This document shows positions 21,797 to 31,894 of a stretch of 64,000 nt of DNA, piece by piece. The notes beneath the pieces were generated by a model. It made no database searches. It saw nothing but the letters and a program-made list of their open reading frames with translations, and had not been told where the DNA came from. This DNA is from Endomychus coccineus. Lineage: Eukaryota > Arthropoda > Insecta > Coleoptera > Endomychidae. Position 1 is the first letter of the stretch; every line of letters begins with the position of its first letter. The DNA is taken from NCBI GenBank assembly GCA_958510875.1, contig OY294068.1:67682633-67746632 (forward strand). Direction: 5' to 3'. The translations under genes and the position numbers were made by a program.

Positions 21797-22797
21797 ATAA
21801 TAGAGGAAATGAATGCAAGAATCTCTTATTTTTTTGTAATGGGATGGATTTGAATGAAACTTTTTGCATTCGCTTCATTTTCGACCAATAAACTTTGTTA
21901 ACCTTTAGATTTAGGCGGTCGCACCCCCTCTATATCATAGGGTGCAGAATGAAGGGATATTCATCAAATATGATTTGATGCGTTTTTATATAACATTTCC
22001 CTATTTACATGGAAAAATCCAACACTTTTAAGAAATAAGTAGTGATGTTCACCCTCTCAAGGTAAAAAGGGGTTGAAAGTGAACATATGAATATACTTTT
22101 ATTACGTAAAATTGAATTCTAAAGACTTTTTGTATCTTGTCAATTTTGCCTAAAACCAATAGAATGACCCGAAAATGCATTTAAAATTTTAGGGGTTGGG
22201 AAAGTGAAGGGGGGTCGTAAATGACATTAAAAATGGCCAATTCCTACAAAAAACTGAATTTAGAATATTTTTGTATTCTGAAATTTCTCTCTAAAATCAA
22301 ACTCATGGCTGCAAATGACAATTTTAGATTTGCAGCGTGTGGGTAACTAAGCGGGCGGCTGAGGGGTGGTTGATGAGTGGTGTTATATGAGTCATAAAAA
22401 TAACGTATTCTTATGAAAAATTGAATTCTAAACACTTTTTGACTCTTGGTATTTTTCTCTAAAATCCTCAGTTAGGATACAAAATGCATTTTTATATTTT
22501 AACCCGGCATTTTGTAGCCGCCATTTTTAATTTCCAAATTTTCTCGTTGGATTCGTAATCGCTGACCCCTCAAAACCCCTGTATGTAAATTTGAAGGAAT
22601 TCGGTTAGGAACTCAGCGAAATAAAAAATGGGGTTGCTAACAACCCCTCTTGCAAAAGAGGGGGTGCGACCGCCAAAATCTAAAGGTTAACAAAGTTTAT
22701 TGGTCCAAAAATGAAGCGAATGCTCCATTCAAATCCATCCCATTACAAAAAAATAAGAGATGATGGTCTTTTTATGCATTCATTTCCTCTACTAATA
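21797..22797. mobile_element. 1.0-kb foldback element with ~145-bp inverted ends
   Basis: The left arm (AGAGGAAATGAATGCA at about 21802, ATGGGATGGATTTGAATG at 21839, GGCGGTCGCACCCCCTC at 21915) is repeated as its complement at about 22650-22796. A 15-base insert distinguishes the arms. The interior has two or three diverged copies of a block with AAATTGAATTCTAAA and CTCTAAAATC. It also holds one copy of the window-wide core (GGATTCGTAATC, 22549-22560) followed by GCTGACCCCTCAAAACCCC. Confidence 0.82.
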
Positions 22798-22879
22798 AGG
22801 TTGTTACCCATTTCGTATATTTTCAATCCGGAACTTTATCCAGGACTGGAAAAAAGTCAAAAACAAAACGCAGGGAAAA

Positions 22880-23492
22880 TTTAAAATAAATGACAGCAAT
22901 AGATCTTCCAAAGGAGAGTGAAGATCATCTGGGTCCATGAACACAGTGGAGTTGTAGGAAACGAAATGGCCGACTTTCTGGACAGGCGGGGGTCGTTCGG
23001 AGCCCCCATCGGGCCGGAACCAATGGTCGCTTTATCAAATTGCGTGGGGGGTCTCGCCTTTCTGGGCCAACTGAATAAAGAGTGGTCTGAACTGAGGATA
23101 ATCACCACGCATGAGGCAGGCCAAGCTCTTTATCAAAGAGCCTGTGCCTAGGCTCTCAAAGAAACTCCTTTCTCTGAACAGAAGGGACATTAGGGAGATG
23201 ACTGGCATCTGGCATCCTAACCGGTTACTGTCGTCTTAAGAAACACCGCCACACTATGGGCATCACAGATGACCCAATATGTAGGAAATGCAGAGAGGCG
23301 TAGGAAACTGCCCCTCACATCCTGTTGGAATACCCAGCGTTGGCATCCCTCAGGCATCGACACTTCGGAGAATTAAAACTGCTCCCAGAAGAACTTATGG
23401 AAGCCAGCATTGGCAATATTCTCGGTTTCTGGCCTGCGACAAACCTGCTAGAATACAATAGGCTTTTGACCGAGGAGCTCACAATGGCCTAA
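22880..23492 (+). pseudogene. non-LTR RNase H and zinc-knuckle C-terminus, second copy
   Basis: 22918-23151 encodes IIWVHEHSGVVGNEMADFLD (RNase H GNExAD motif; the usual PGHSG is degraded to EHSG) then PIGPEPMVAL. After shifts the tail reads REMTGIWHPNRLLSS, CRKCREA, then HILLEYPALASLRHRHFGE (knuckle His present, last Cys replaced by Tyr), LLPEELMEASIGNILGFW and LTEELTMA with a stop at about 23490. After it comes CATGATGATGAAGATGAA, a short repeat typical of a non-LTR 3' tail. It is the same family as the minus-strand element at 5-7.5 kb (shared CRKCRE, LLPEEL, NILGFW). Confidence 0.85.
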
Positions 23493-23599
23493 GTGCATTT
23501 GGGGCTAAGCCCCATCCCTTAAAGTCATGATGATGAAGATGAAAGCTATGACAAGTTGTAGGATCCTTTTTTGAGAATAATTTTAAGCAACAACCAGTA

Positions 23600-24332
23600 A
23601 CAGAAAACTTGAGAAGAAGCCCCGCTTAAGATCTTATCAATTAAGATTCTCTCTGAACTATTACTTAAACCATTGAGATTGCTAACTTACATCTACAATT
23701 CAATTCTAAGAACCGGCTATCTTCCATATCACATTGGTAAGTCACGTAAATAATTCTAACATCTAAACCCAGCAAACTACTTGAAGCAGTAAATTGATAC
23801 CGACCAATTAGGTTGCTTCGACTTTCGTCTTAAGTGCTCAATAACGTTTTTGGATATTAGTCTGGCGTGACTACTCTACAAATTACGCGAAAACTTTATT
23901 CTCTAAGGCTGAGCTATAATTTCCTTTTTAAATCCTACTCACATGATGGCACATCTTTTGTCAAAGCCCTTTCTGAACTTATAATTTTTCACCCAAGCAA
24001 CGCTGGAGCCCAATGCCATTTGTCGTCGGTCCACTAATTTATCTACATCCGATGATGCTAGTACTGCAACATTTGCCGATGATATGGCAATTCTAACCCC
24101 TCACGAAAATATTCCACCCAACCGAAGCTTGCTAGAAGATATGGCGTATCAAAGCCAACGAAGCTAAATCGTCATGGATACTGCCCATACGTCACACGAA
24201 ATAACGTGGTGAACCATCAGAGTGATAATGCAAAATATTTTGGTATGCTATCAGACAGGACATGGAAAAAACACATTTTATTCAAACGGAAGGAATTATG
24301 CCTTGAGCTAAAAAATTATGTATTGGCTAGTC
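23600..24332 (+). pseudogene. jockey-like reverse transcriptase remnant
   Basis: Seen in shifting frames: ILSELLLKPLRLLTYIYNSI then RTGYLPYHIG (23660-23745), YRPIRLLRLSS (about 23800-23830, YRPIxLLxxxSK motif), TFADDMAILTPHE (about 24070-24110, the YADD box with F for Y) and CPYVTRNNVV then KYFGMLSDRTWKKHI (about 24180-24280). Several stops and shifts. Across the hAT the thumb continues as VGRIPELLIKCKLLLYEVKP (25839-25900). The order and spacing fit jockey RTs; there is no endonuclease upstream. Confidence 0.85.
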
Positions 24333-25833
24333 CAGAGACGTAGCGAGGATTGTGCGCGCGCCCGGTGGCAGCTATCATAATTGCGCCCCCTCCTCCACGT
24401 CCCTTGATTTTTAACAATATTTATTTTCGTATACAACATTGCCAAATATATTTAAAGAAAGAAACAAGGAAACACGGTTTTTAATAGTTTTAAGTACCTT
24501 TATTTTAAACTTACGTATATTCATTGAACATTAAATATATATATGTATTTTACTCGCTTTCATTGATGCAAACGTATCTATTATGCGTGATGCATCAATC
24601 GATTCGAGAGTCACTTTCTCTACACTCAACAGAGCTAAGTTCGACAATCTTTGTTGCTCCATTGATGCCCGCAGATAAGTTAACATTAACTTTAACTTGC
24701 TGAAAGACCGCTCACAACTTGCAATAGATACGGAGACAGTTAGCAGGATCTGTTTCCTTAAATTCGGAAAAACATCTTTACCACACTTCATAAGAAATCG
24801 GAGTAGTTCGATGGGGGTACCGATGCCATTTTCCCGTGAAAGTAGTAACATTCTGCAGTCAACGATGTCGTTATACAAGCCAGTGCCGTCAACGTCAGTA
24901 GCGTAAAATTCTCCGAAACTTTCACACTCTTTTTCCACCCAATCGAAATCTGAACCACTCATCAACTCTGCAACATTCAAGAGGGAGCCAAACTTCAGAT
25001 CACGAAGATCATTGTCGAACTCAACCTGGAGCCTATCAATAGCGTTTGCCAGAACGCGACGTTGTTCCTCTTCTGCTGAAAGGCCTGCATCTTCAGCTAA
25101 CTCTCCAGGCATTTGACGACGTCATCTTCTTCTCCGTTCGACGTTGATTCCCCATCGATCACTTTTTTGTTTCGCGTCTTCAATCGCGGCAGTACACAAA
25201 TCGTCTCGAATGTATGCTAAGTCGTGTTGAAGAGAGTCGAGGTACTTGATGGCAGCATCTGCAAAATTCATTGCAGGATCTTGCAGCCTCTTTTGAACGC
25301 GTTCAATTCTCCGCAAAACTTGGTCCCAAAAGTAGAGAAGGCTGAGAAACTCGAACGTCAGCATTCTGTGTGCAAGGCTTCCCGCTTCATTTCTAGTTTC
25401 CGGCGTCAATTCTGGATTTTCACTCATTTTTTCGAGCAGATCCAAAAAAGTATCCAGATTTTCAAACACGACACTGACAGCGTCATACCTAGCACTCCAT
25501 CAGGTTTAAGATTCCTGTTTCACTGTTCTCTTCACTGCCCTTTTCAGCAAGTCCCACCGTATAGTTGACAGCGAAGAACACGTACAAAACCTCTATAGTG
25601 CCGAAGAAAGTAATGACAGATGCCTCTTGATTAGCTGTATGAAGTTACGGGAAGAATGTTATCTTGCTGTTCAGACAGCAGTGCGCCCTAAATTTTTATC
25701 GTGAATTTCTTTCCCTTAAAATTTTTTTCCGACAGATTTTTATAAACTTAGACATTTCCTAATGCAGCGTACCCCTGGATCTGGCACCCGGGGCACTTTC
25801 CCCCCCTCTGCCCCCCTCCTCGATATGCCACTG
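24333..25833 (-). mobile_element. hAT DNA transposon copy 4, perfect 8-bp target duplication
   Basis: The ends are CAGAGACGTAGCGAGG (24333) and, on the complement, CAGTGGCATATCGAGG (25833). GGCTAGTC is present at 24325-24332 and 25834-25841. Length is 1,501 bp. Both ends carry C-rich subterminal stretches (GCGCCCCCTCCTCC and its counterpart near 25800). It is a separate family from copies 1-2. Confidence 0.95.
24531..25503 (-). pseudogene. hAT transposase (ZMYM1-like) C-terminal half with one stop codon
   Basis: Two open parts lie in the same frame, separated by one TGA at about 25122: an upstream part (25469 and beyond, from SARYDAVSVVFENLDTF) and a downstream part (25112-24531). The downstream part has GTPIELLRFL, then RKQILLTVSVSIASCERSFS (hAT dimerisation block, about residues 120-138), LKLMLTYLRASMEQQRLSNL, ALLSVEK and a terminal IIDTFASMKASK. 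This is the best preserved hAT reading in the window. The N-terminal zinc finger and first catalytic Asp are missing, so the copy was already a deletion derivative. Confidence 0.9.
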
Positions 25834-25912
25834 GGCTAGTCGGACGCATACCTGAGTTATTAATCAAATGTAAACTATTATTGTATGAAGTAAAACCATT
25901 TTATCATCATCA

Positions 25913-26737
25913 TTACATGGCTGATTCTTTTCAAGAACATATTTTAACTTCAGTTCAAGAAGAATGAGCTAATTCCGATAAGTTATTCCTTTTGTAAACA
26001 CCAAATTTACTTATTGTTATACTTATGTAAAATATTGTACATAAAATGTTCTCGCTTTTATCGATATCGATACCACATTTGCTACCCTGATGGAACAATA
26101 ATTCACATCCCGATAAGCCATGACAATTTATTTTGCGTAACGTTTCTGTTCAGGATTTGAGAGAAATTAGTTTCTGGTCAATTTAGGTAGGGTCACCATT
26201 TTATGCAAACATTTTAACCTTGTCTCTCCTCTTCATTTAAAGCCGAATAGTACATAGTAATTTACAAGGCCAAGAAGAATTATGTTTTTCACCACCACAA
26301 TAAACTTCTTCCATATATTGAGGACATTCTGATTTACCTATCCAGGAAATTTATTCTATTACATGATTATTTCACTCTTCTCCACGGAGTCGGAAGAGTA
26401 TATTGCTTTTACTCAAGCTATTTTTAAAATCATTAAAATCTAGAACAAAAACCCTTTCACCACAGTATTTTTCATCGAAATTTAAGCAACTTTGAAAAAA
26501 TCTGTCTATCCATCTGTCAGGATGTCCATCACGAAATTTGTCCACACGATAACTCAAAAATTAAAGGTCCTATTATATTTAAATTTTGACAAAAAATTGT
26601 TTACTGTTCGGTGACGATCACTATTGTGCTTAGGGAAATCCTGCAATAAACATACCCTTTTATGAAGGGTTGAATATTGAAAAAACTATGCATTGAATCG
26701 ATTCAAAACTTTTACAGTAAATTTTAGTTAATTTTAC
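25913..26737. other. no gene seen
   Basis: AT-rich flank. A 61-codon minus-strand frame at 26372-26557 resembles nothing known. Confidence 0.5.
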
Positions 26738-27165
26738 ACAAATCTTAACAAAACAATTATTGAAGGAAACTTAAAAATAACATCGTACTTTAACAAGTTC
26801 ATAACAAAAAACGATGTGTTCTAGGAGATAGGATACCTGACAGTCTCTCGGGTTCGATACCCAGAAGCGCAAAATCTGTTTTCTTACATTTTCTTCAAAA
26901 CATTGATTTGAATATTATTCAGTTGTGTTCATAATATTTAAGTTAATTTAAAGCTACTTTCACCACAATTTCAACAAACTCGTTCAAACAAATACAAGAA
27001 GAAAAACAATTATTGAAGTTAACTCAAAAATATTACAAGTTCATAAGAAAAGGCCCTATGATCTAGGGGCTGCCGCTCAGTAGACTCGGATTCAATTTTC
27101 AGAAGCGAAAAATCTGATTTTGTACATTTTCTTAAAAACGTTATTGAGTTGTGTAAATAGTGTTA
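26738..27165. repeat. tandem pair of ~240-bp repeats, each with a tRNA-like B box
   Basis: Two diverged copies (about 26738-26950 and 26986-27165) share ACAATTATTGAAG, ACAAGTTCATAA, TCTAGG, AGAAGCG-AAAATCTG and ACATTTTCTT blocks in the same order. Copy 1 contains TCTAGGAGATAGGATACC and GGTTCGATACC (26851-26861), which match A- and B-box type tRNA promoter elements at plausible spacing. In copy 2 the B-box position is GGATTCAATTT (27089-27099), decayed. This could be a tRNA-derived SINE head or a tRNA pseudogene duplicated with its flanks. Confidence 0.5.
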
Positions 27166-27732
27166 TAGAATGTGAAACAATTATATAAAAAACGGGCAGT
27201 CACCGAGCACTGCTGACAGAAGTGAAAACTGACATTATGAAGTAACCGATTCATTTTATGTTATCTTAGAATTATTGTAGCATCCGAAATTACAATTTTA
27301 TTATTTTTAAACGAAAATTAATATAATTATTCTTTAGTTTTCACAACTGTCAGTATTTCAATCAACAATTATATAAATTTTTATATTTAATAATAAAAAA
27401 CGTATAATGGGCGGTACAATCCCTGTGAAGAGTATGAATGTAACCCGATACCCCTTATAATAAATACACATTATTTTATTTTCAAAACATATTGTTTATT
27501 GATATTCACATCGATGTAAATGAAAGTAATGTTAAACAGCATTTTCTTCATTTGTGTCGTCATTATCGGTAACTTCGACGATACTTAAATTATTAAATTA
27601 GATCCAAGCATGAAACATACTGTGGAATCAGGTGTGCTCATATATAAAAACAGGCTACTATTACCGATCACACATAATTTATTTATTACTTTTTACTCTG
27701 TAATAATTAAAGTATGAGTTGTATTGCAACAC
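27166..27732. other. no gene seen
   Basis: AT-rich sequence with no frame or repeat I can support. Confidence 0.5.
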
Positions 27733-28400
27733 CGACTCAGATATGCACAAGTGTATAAGCGTATAGAGAGGCCTGAAGCCTGACCCGAGTAGTCGTACAC
27801 GCAGCAGTATACATATATAGCTGCAGCGTGATGGGACGTGATGAACTCATGGTTTTACCCTCATCTGAAATAGCCCAACGCGCCTGAAGAAGTTTTCACT
27901 TCAAAAAATATTAAAGCGATACTCACTAGTATATTTGATGCTGTGATCCAATATCCGAACAATGAAAATAATAAACTACATACAACACAACGTCACCAAT
28001 GTGTAGTACACATGCAAAAGTTCTCACTTATACACTTCACTAATGCTACATTCTTATGACAAGAATTATATTCACAATATTTAAAATCTTGCACGTAGAT
28101 ACGATACTAAGTACCCAATGTATGATTAATAAATTCAATAAAAATATACTTTCGTCTGTACGAGGACCGAGGATTTAGTGAATGAATAACGTCGAGTATC
28201 CGACTCAGATATGCACACGTGTGTAAGCGTATAGAGAGACTGCCTGACGCCTGATCAAGTAGTTGCGCCGGCGGCAGTATACATAATACCTAATATATAT
28301 ATATATAGCTACAGCGTGACTGCTCTTGACGGACTCATGGTCTTACCCCCCATCTGAAATAGTTCAACGCGCCTAAAGAAGTTTTCAGTTCAAAAACTGT
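27733..28400. repeat. direct repeat pair of ~180-200 bp
   Basis: The blocks GACTCAGATATGCACA, AAGCGTATAGAGAG, GCAGTATACATA, CAGCGTGA, GACTCATGGT (first copy GAACTCATGG), CATCTGAAATAG and AACGCGCCT-AAGAAGTTTTC occur in the same order at 27733-27906 and 28200-28400. The copies are separated by about 290 bp of AT-rich spacer. No coding capacity is seen. Confidence 0.8.
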
Positions 28401-28539
28401 GGTCAATGGATCATCTCATTTTTGTTAGCAAACTATCCTTCGGGCACTTCTGCGGCTTAAATGCATATGATTGTAGGAACAGAAAATTTATTTTTAAGAC
28501 AAAATGTCATTTTAAAGTGTGCGACAAAAGGAATAAAAA

Positions 28540-28740
28540 TCCCGAAGACCCCATATTCAATTTTGGATAGAATCGGACCGTAATCACAAAACTCATCCGC
28601 CTTCATATCGAATTTTTGAATTTTGACTGAAAAAATTATGAATTCCGTCCCCAAAAACCCCCACATACCATTTTAGGAAAGAATCGGACAATACCTAACT
28701 GACTGATTCGCCATCTTGAATTTTTGACACACACGCACAT
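28540..28740 (+). repeat. two units related to the satellite at 57.95-58.55 kb
   Basis: The blocks CCCCAAAAACCCCCACATACC, GAATCGGAC and GCCATCTTGAATTTTTGAC occur here, and the same ordered blocks make up the tandem array at 57955-58550. Confidence 0.65.
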
Positions 28741-28889
28741 GCACATATATCAATAATAGTCTAGATCGATTCAAAAATGCCCAAAACGAATAAATTTTGA
28801 GCCGATTACAATACTTCCTTTTCACTATATACTACATATAGTCCAGGCAACGAAGCAGAAAAAAAATATAGTAAGCTAGAAATTCTTTT

Positions 28890-30186
28890 TTTTTTTGCGT
28901 TTTGTTCCTAATACCCCATAGATCATTCATGACTATCACTACCACGGGGCTCGACCTTTCTACCTCCCCAAAACGGGGTTTCAACCCCTCAGAGGAGCAT
29001 TCTTATAAAAACAGTCAAATATTAATGAATTAAGAGCCGAAAATGACCCCCAGTATGTTTTTTGGGTCGCTTATCACGATTCCGCAGTCAGTTTTCTCGG
29101 AAAACTCCCTCCAAATGGGAAATTTGGAAAATTTATATATAATATATAACTTATAATTTTGTTGCAAAAATGACCTCTAGTAGATTTTTTGGGTCGCTGA
29201 TCACGATTCCGCTGTAATTTTTCCCAAAACAGTCTCCCCAGATAGAAAATTCGGGAAATTTGAGATTTTCCTGAGACGTTTGTGAATAATAAAGTATAAT
29301 TTTGTTGCAAAAATTACCTCCAGTAGGTTTTTTGGGTCGCTGATCACGATTCCGCTGTAATTTTTCCCAAAAAGTCTCTCCAGATGGAAAATTCGGGGAA
29401 TTTGAGATTTTCCTGAGACGGTTATGAATAATAGAGTATAATTTTGTTACAAAAGTGACTCCTAGTATGTTTTTGGGTAGTTGATCACTATTCCGCTGTT
29501 AGTTTTCTCGGAAAACTCCCTCCAGATGGGAAATTTGGGATTTTCCATCTGGAGAGAGTTTTTTGGGAAAAATAACAGCGGAATCGTGATCAGCGACCCA
29601 AAATACCTACTGGATGTCATTTTTGCAACAAAATTATACTTTATTATTCATAACTGTCCCAGGAAAATCTCATATTTCCCGAATTTTCCATCTGGAGAGA
29701 GTTTTTTGGGAAAAATAACAGCGGAATCGTGATCAGTGACCCAAAAAACCTACTAGAAGTAATTTTTGCAACAAAATTATAAATTGTACATTTTTTTCCA
29801 AATTTCCCATCTGGAGGGAGTTTCGCGAGAAAACTAACAGCAGAATCGTGATCAACGACCCAAAAAACATACTAGAGGTCATTTTTTTCAACAAAATTAT
29901 ACTGTATTATTCATAACCGTCTCAGGAAAATCTCAAATTTCCCGAATTTCCATCTGGAAAAAGTTTTTTGGGAAAAATAACAGCGGAATCGTGATCAGCG
30001 ACCCAAAAAACATACTGGGGTCATTTTCGGCTCTTAATTCATTGATTTTCTACACTTTTGGATTGTTTTTATAAGAATGCTCCTCTGAGGGGTTGAAATC
30101 CCGTTTTGGGGGAGTAGAAAGGTCGACCCCCGCGGTCCTGATAGTCATGAATGATCTATGGGGTATAAGGAACAAAATGCAAAAAT
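28890..30186. mobile_element. 1.3-kb palindromic foldback element with inward-facing tandem units
   Basis: Outer arms of about 205 bp (28897-29095 and 29985-30180) are near-perfect complements, including CCCCATAGATCATTCATGAC and GGGGTTTCAACCCCTCAGAG. Between them lie four units of about 130-145 bp on each side in opposite orientation. Each unit has the core GGGTCGCTGATCACGATTCC (near 29065, 29190, 29334 and 29476) or its complement (near 29580, 29720, 29843 and 29983), followed by a ~45-bp spacer and a TTTTGTTGCAAAA-type block. Non-coding. Confidence 0.9.
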
Positions 30187-30571
30187 AGCTTTTGATTGCT
30201 TTTATTCGTTTACTACTAGCTCTATTTTTTGGTATATTATTATATTCATTGTATTTATTTTTGACATGTTATAATTACAGACTATTATGTCGCCTAGCCG
30301 GCGTAAATCCACGCATAACTTTAATTAATAATTAACATATTATCAATTCATTCTATCCTTGGCGGTGCAAATAAATTCAGCTCGGTAAGGTTAGAAAATA
30401 GCATGGAGAGGTGAGATTGAAAATATATATTCATGAGCCGCAGCTCTATGTTAGTTAATTTACTAACAAAAACAGTAGCGGGGATGGCGAAATATCATTA
30501 AATTATATATAAATTCTCGGGAAATAGCTCACATTAACACTTATGCTTTATATTTTTTCATCTTTACGTAC

Positions 30572-30596
30572 GTTTCGGACTCACGACCATCATCAG
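30572..30596 (-). ncRNA. hammerhead-like core in left arm
   Basis: On the minus strand: CTGATGA, T, GGTC-GTGA-GTCC (one stem mismatch), GAAAC. This is the mirror partner of the core at 30890. Confidence 0.5.
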
Positions 30597-30889
30597 AAGA
30601 CTTATTATGTCTAAAAATGGATTACTTAAGCTAATTGTTTAAACAAAGCGTCCTTATCGCACCAATTTCAACTAAAATGCCCACGTCGCCGAAACGAACA
30701 GAAACACGAATCGAAACTGTAACACCTCAATGTTATAATTATAAAATATCAAGAATCCACTGTTAAGCAGAATTTTTAATAAATGCTTCGTTTCGGCGAC
30801 GTGGGCATTTTAATTGAAATTGGTGCAATAAGGACGCTTTGTTTAATACAATTAGCTTAAGTAATCCATTTTTAGACATAATAAGTCTT

Positions 30890-30914
30890 CTGATGATGGT
30901 CGTGAGACCGAAAA
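30890..30914 (+). ncRNA. hammerhead-like core in right arm
   Basis: CTGATGA, T, GGTC-GTGA-GACC (perfect 4-bp stem with GUGA loop, as in classical hammerheads) and GAAAA, in which the usual C after GAAA is changed. Confidence 0.5.
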
Positions 30915-31015
30915 GTAAAGACAAGAAAATATAAAGCATAAGTGTTAATGTGACCTATTTCCCGAGAATTTATATATAATTCATACCTGGGTCAAGAATC
31001 TTTACTATAATATCA

Positions 31016-31390
31016 TTAAATGTTCTTAAATAATGTATTGTGTGAATCTGCTGTCCATTGTGTGCTATGATAAATACGTGTCTGCCAGCATTTTTGTGAA
31101 AACTTAATTGTTTCATTTATATATGTATCCACCAAATAGTCTGCATACTTTCGCACCCCTTCAGCGTCTGTCATTTGTACATGAAAGTCTTCTACAAAGC
31201 AGACTTGATCTGGAGGTAAAAAAGTTACCATTGCCCAATGCAGGAAGTTGCATCTTTGTACTCATGAGTAAGTCGAACATTTTGAATTTTTCACCACCTA
31301 AATGTACAAAAAATGCTTCAATCATGCAACGTATTGTTTGGCAACGAAAAATGACAATTATGTGCATTTCTATTTCATCGAATGAAAGAT
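31016..31390 (-). pseudogene. transposase-like fragment, possibly MULE-type
   Basis: Minus-strand reading gives TFLPPDQVCFVEDFHVQ (about 31228-31180), GVRKYADYLVDTYI (about 31160-31120) and a W-x(n)-HNTLF stretch, and upstream VIFRCQTIRCMIEAFFVH. The FVEDF...ADYLV arrangement recalls the C-terminal part of MULE-like transposase proteins of arthropods. No catalytic triad is seen, so the family is tentative. Confidence 0.35.
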
Positions 31391-31504
31391 GCTAGATGAA
31401 ATCTGCATCTCATTATTTTACATGCTGGAAAAACTTCAAGAAAACTGATGAATTTTTTCTTGGATATCCATCACCATATTTTTGATGGAGTTTAGATTAT
31501 AGCC

Positions 31505-31720
31505 TATGTATCTATACTTGGTCTTCTATTTCCAAAATCACTCGAACGTGGTGTGACAATACCTTTGCACAAAAAAGAAGACAGTTCACTCACCTCATTC
31601 TCAAAGATATTTGGAAAGTAATTAGTTTAACCATTTTAAAGTTTTTTGGTAACATGGTTTTCAAGATGGTTTCAAGGCAGAAGTGTGAACACTTGGTTTC
31701 TTTAGTTTTCTATCTAAGGT
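31505..31720 (+). pseudogene. non-LTR RT N-terminal fragment (tentative)
   Basis: A plus-strand reading SLERGVTIPLHKKEDSSLT followed by KIFGK matches the start of many non-LTR RTs (a hydrophobic strand, then PLHKKGD and a NYR/I block). Stops follow and the palm is absent. Confidence 0.4.
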
Positions 31721-31894
31721 CTTAGACCTACTTGAATCCGGGGATTCAGTTATGCAGATGATATTAATAACTGAGAACGACTTCACTACTGAAAATCCCC
31801 ACAAAATCATTTAGAAGAATTAATAACTATTTTGTTAGAAATAACCTAATTCTTATGTAAAACCTCTTGCGTCCTAATTAGAACGGGTAGAAAT

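Larger units (their letters stand above)
23600..25912 (+). mobile_element. jockey-like non-LTR RT fragment, split by a hAT at 24333-25833
   Basis: RT sequence occupies 23600-24332, and its continuation resumes exactly after the hAT at 25842. Removing the hAT and one copy of the target duplication restores an uninterrupted reading through TATTGG-CTA-GTC-GGACGC, so the hAT is younger than the RT fragment. Confidence 0.88.
30504..31008. mobile_element. inverted pair of Penelope-like 3' ends with 13-bp target duplication
   Basis: Two arms of about 200 bp face each other: the left from TAAATTCTCGGGAAATAG (30510) to GCCGAAACGAA (30698), the right from TTCGTTTCGGCGACGTGGGC (30787) to CCCGAGAATTTA (30971). 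AATATCATTAAAT is present at 30491-30503 and 31009-31021, a 13-bp target duplication. The same arm sequence forms the 3' end of the PLE whose GIY-YIG remnant is at 32.4-32.8 kb. The ~85-bp centre and a ~25-bp tail before the right duplication are unpaired. Confidence 0.8.
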
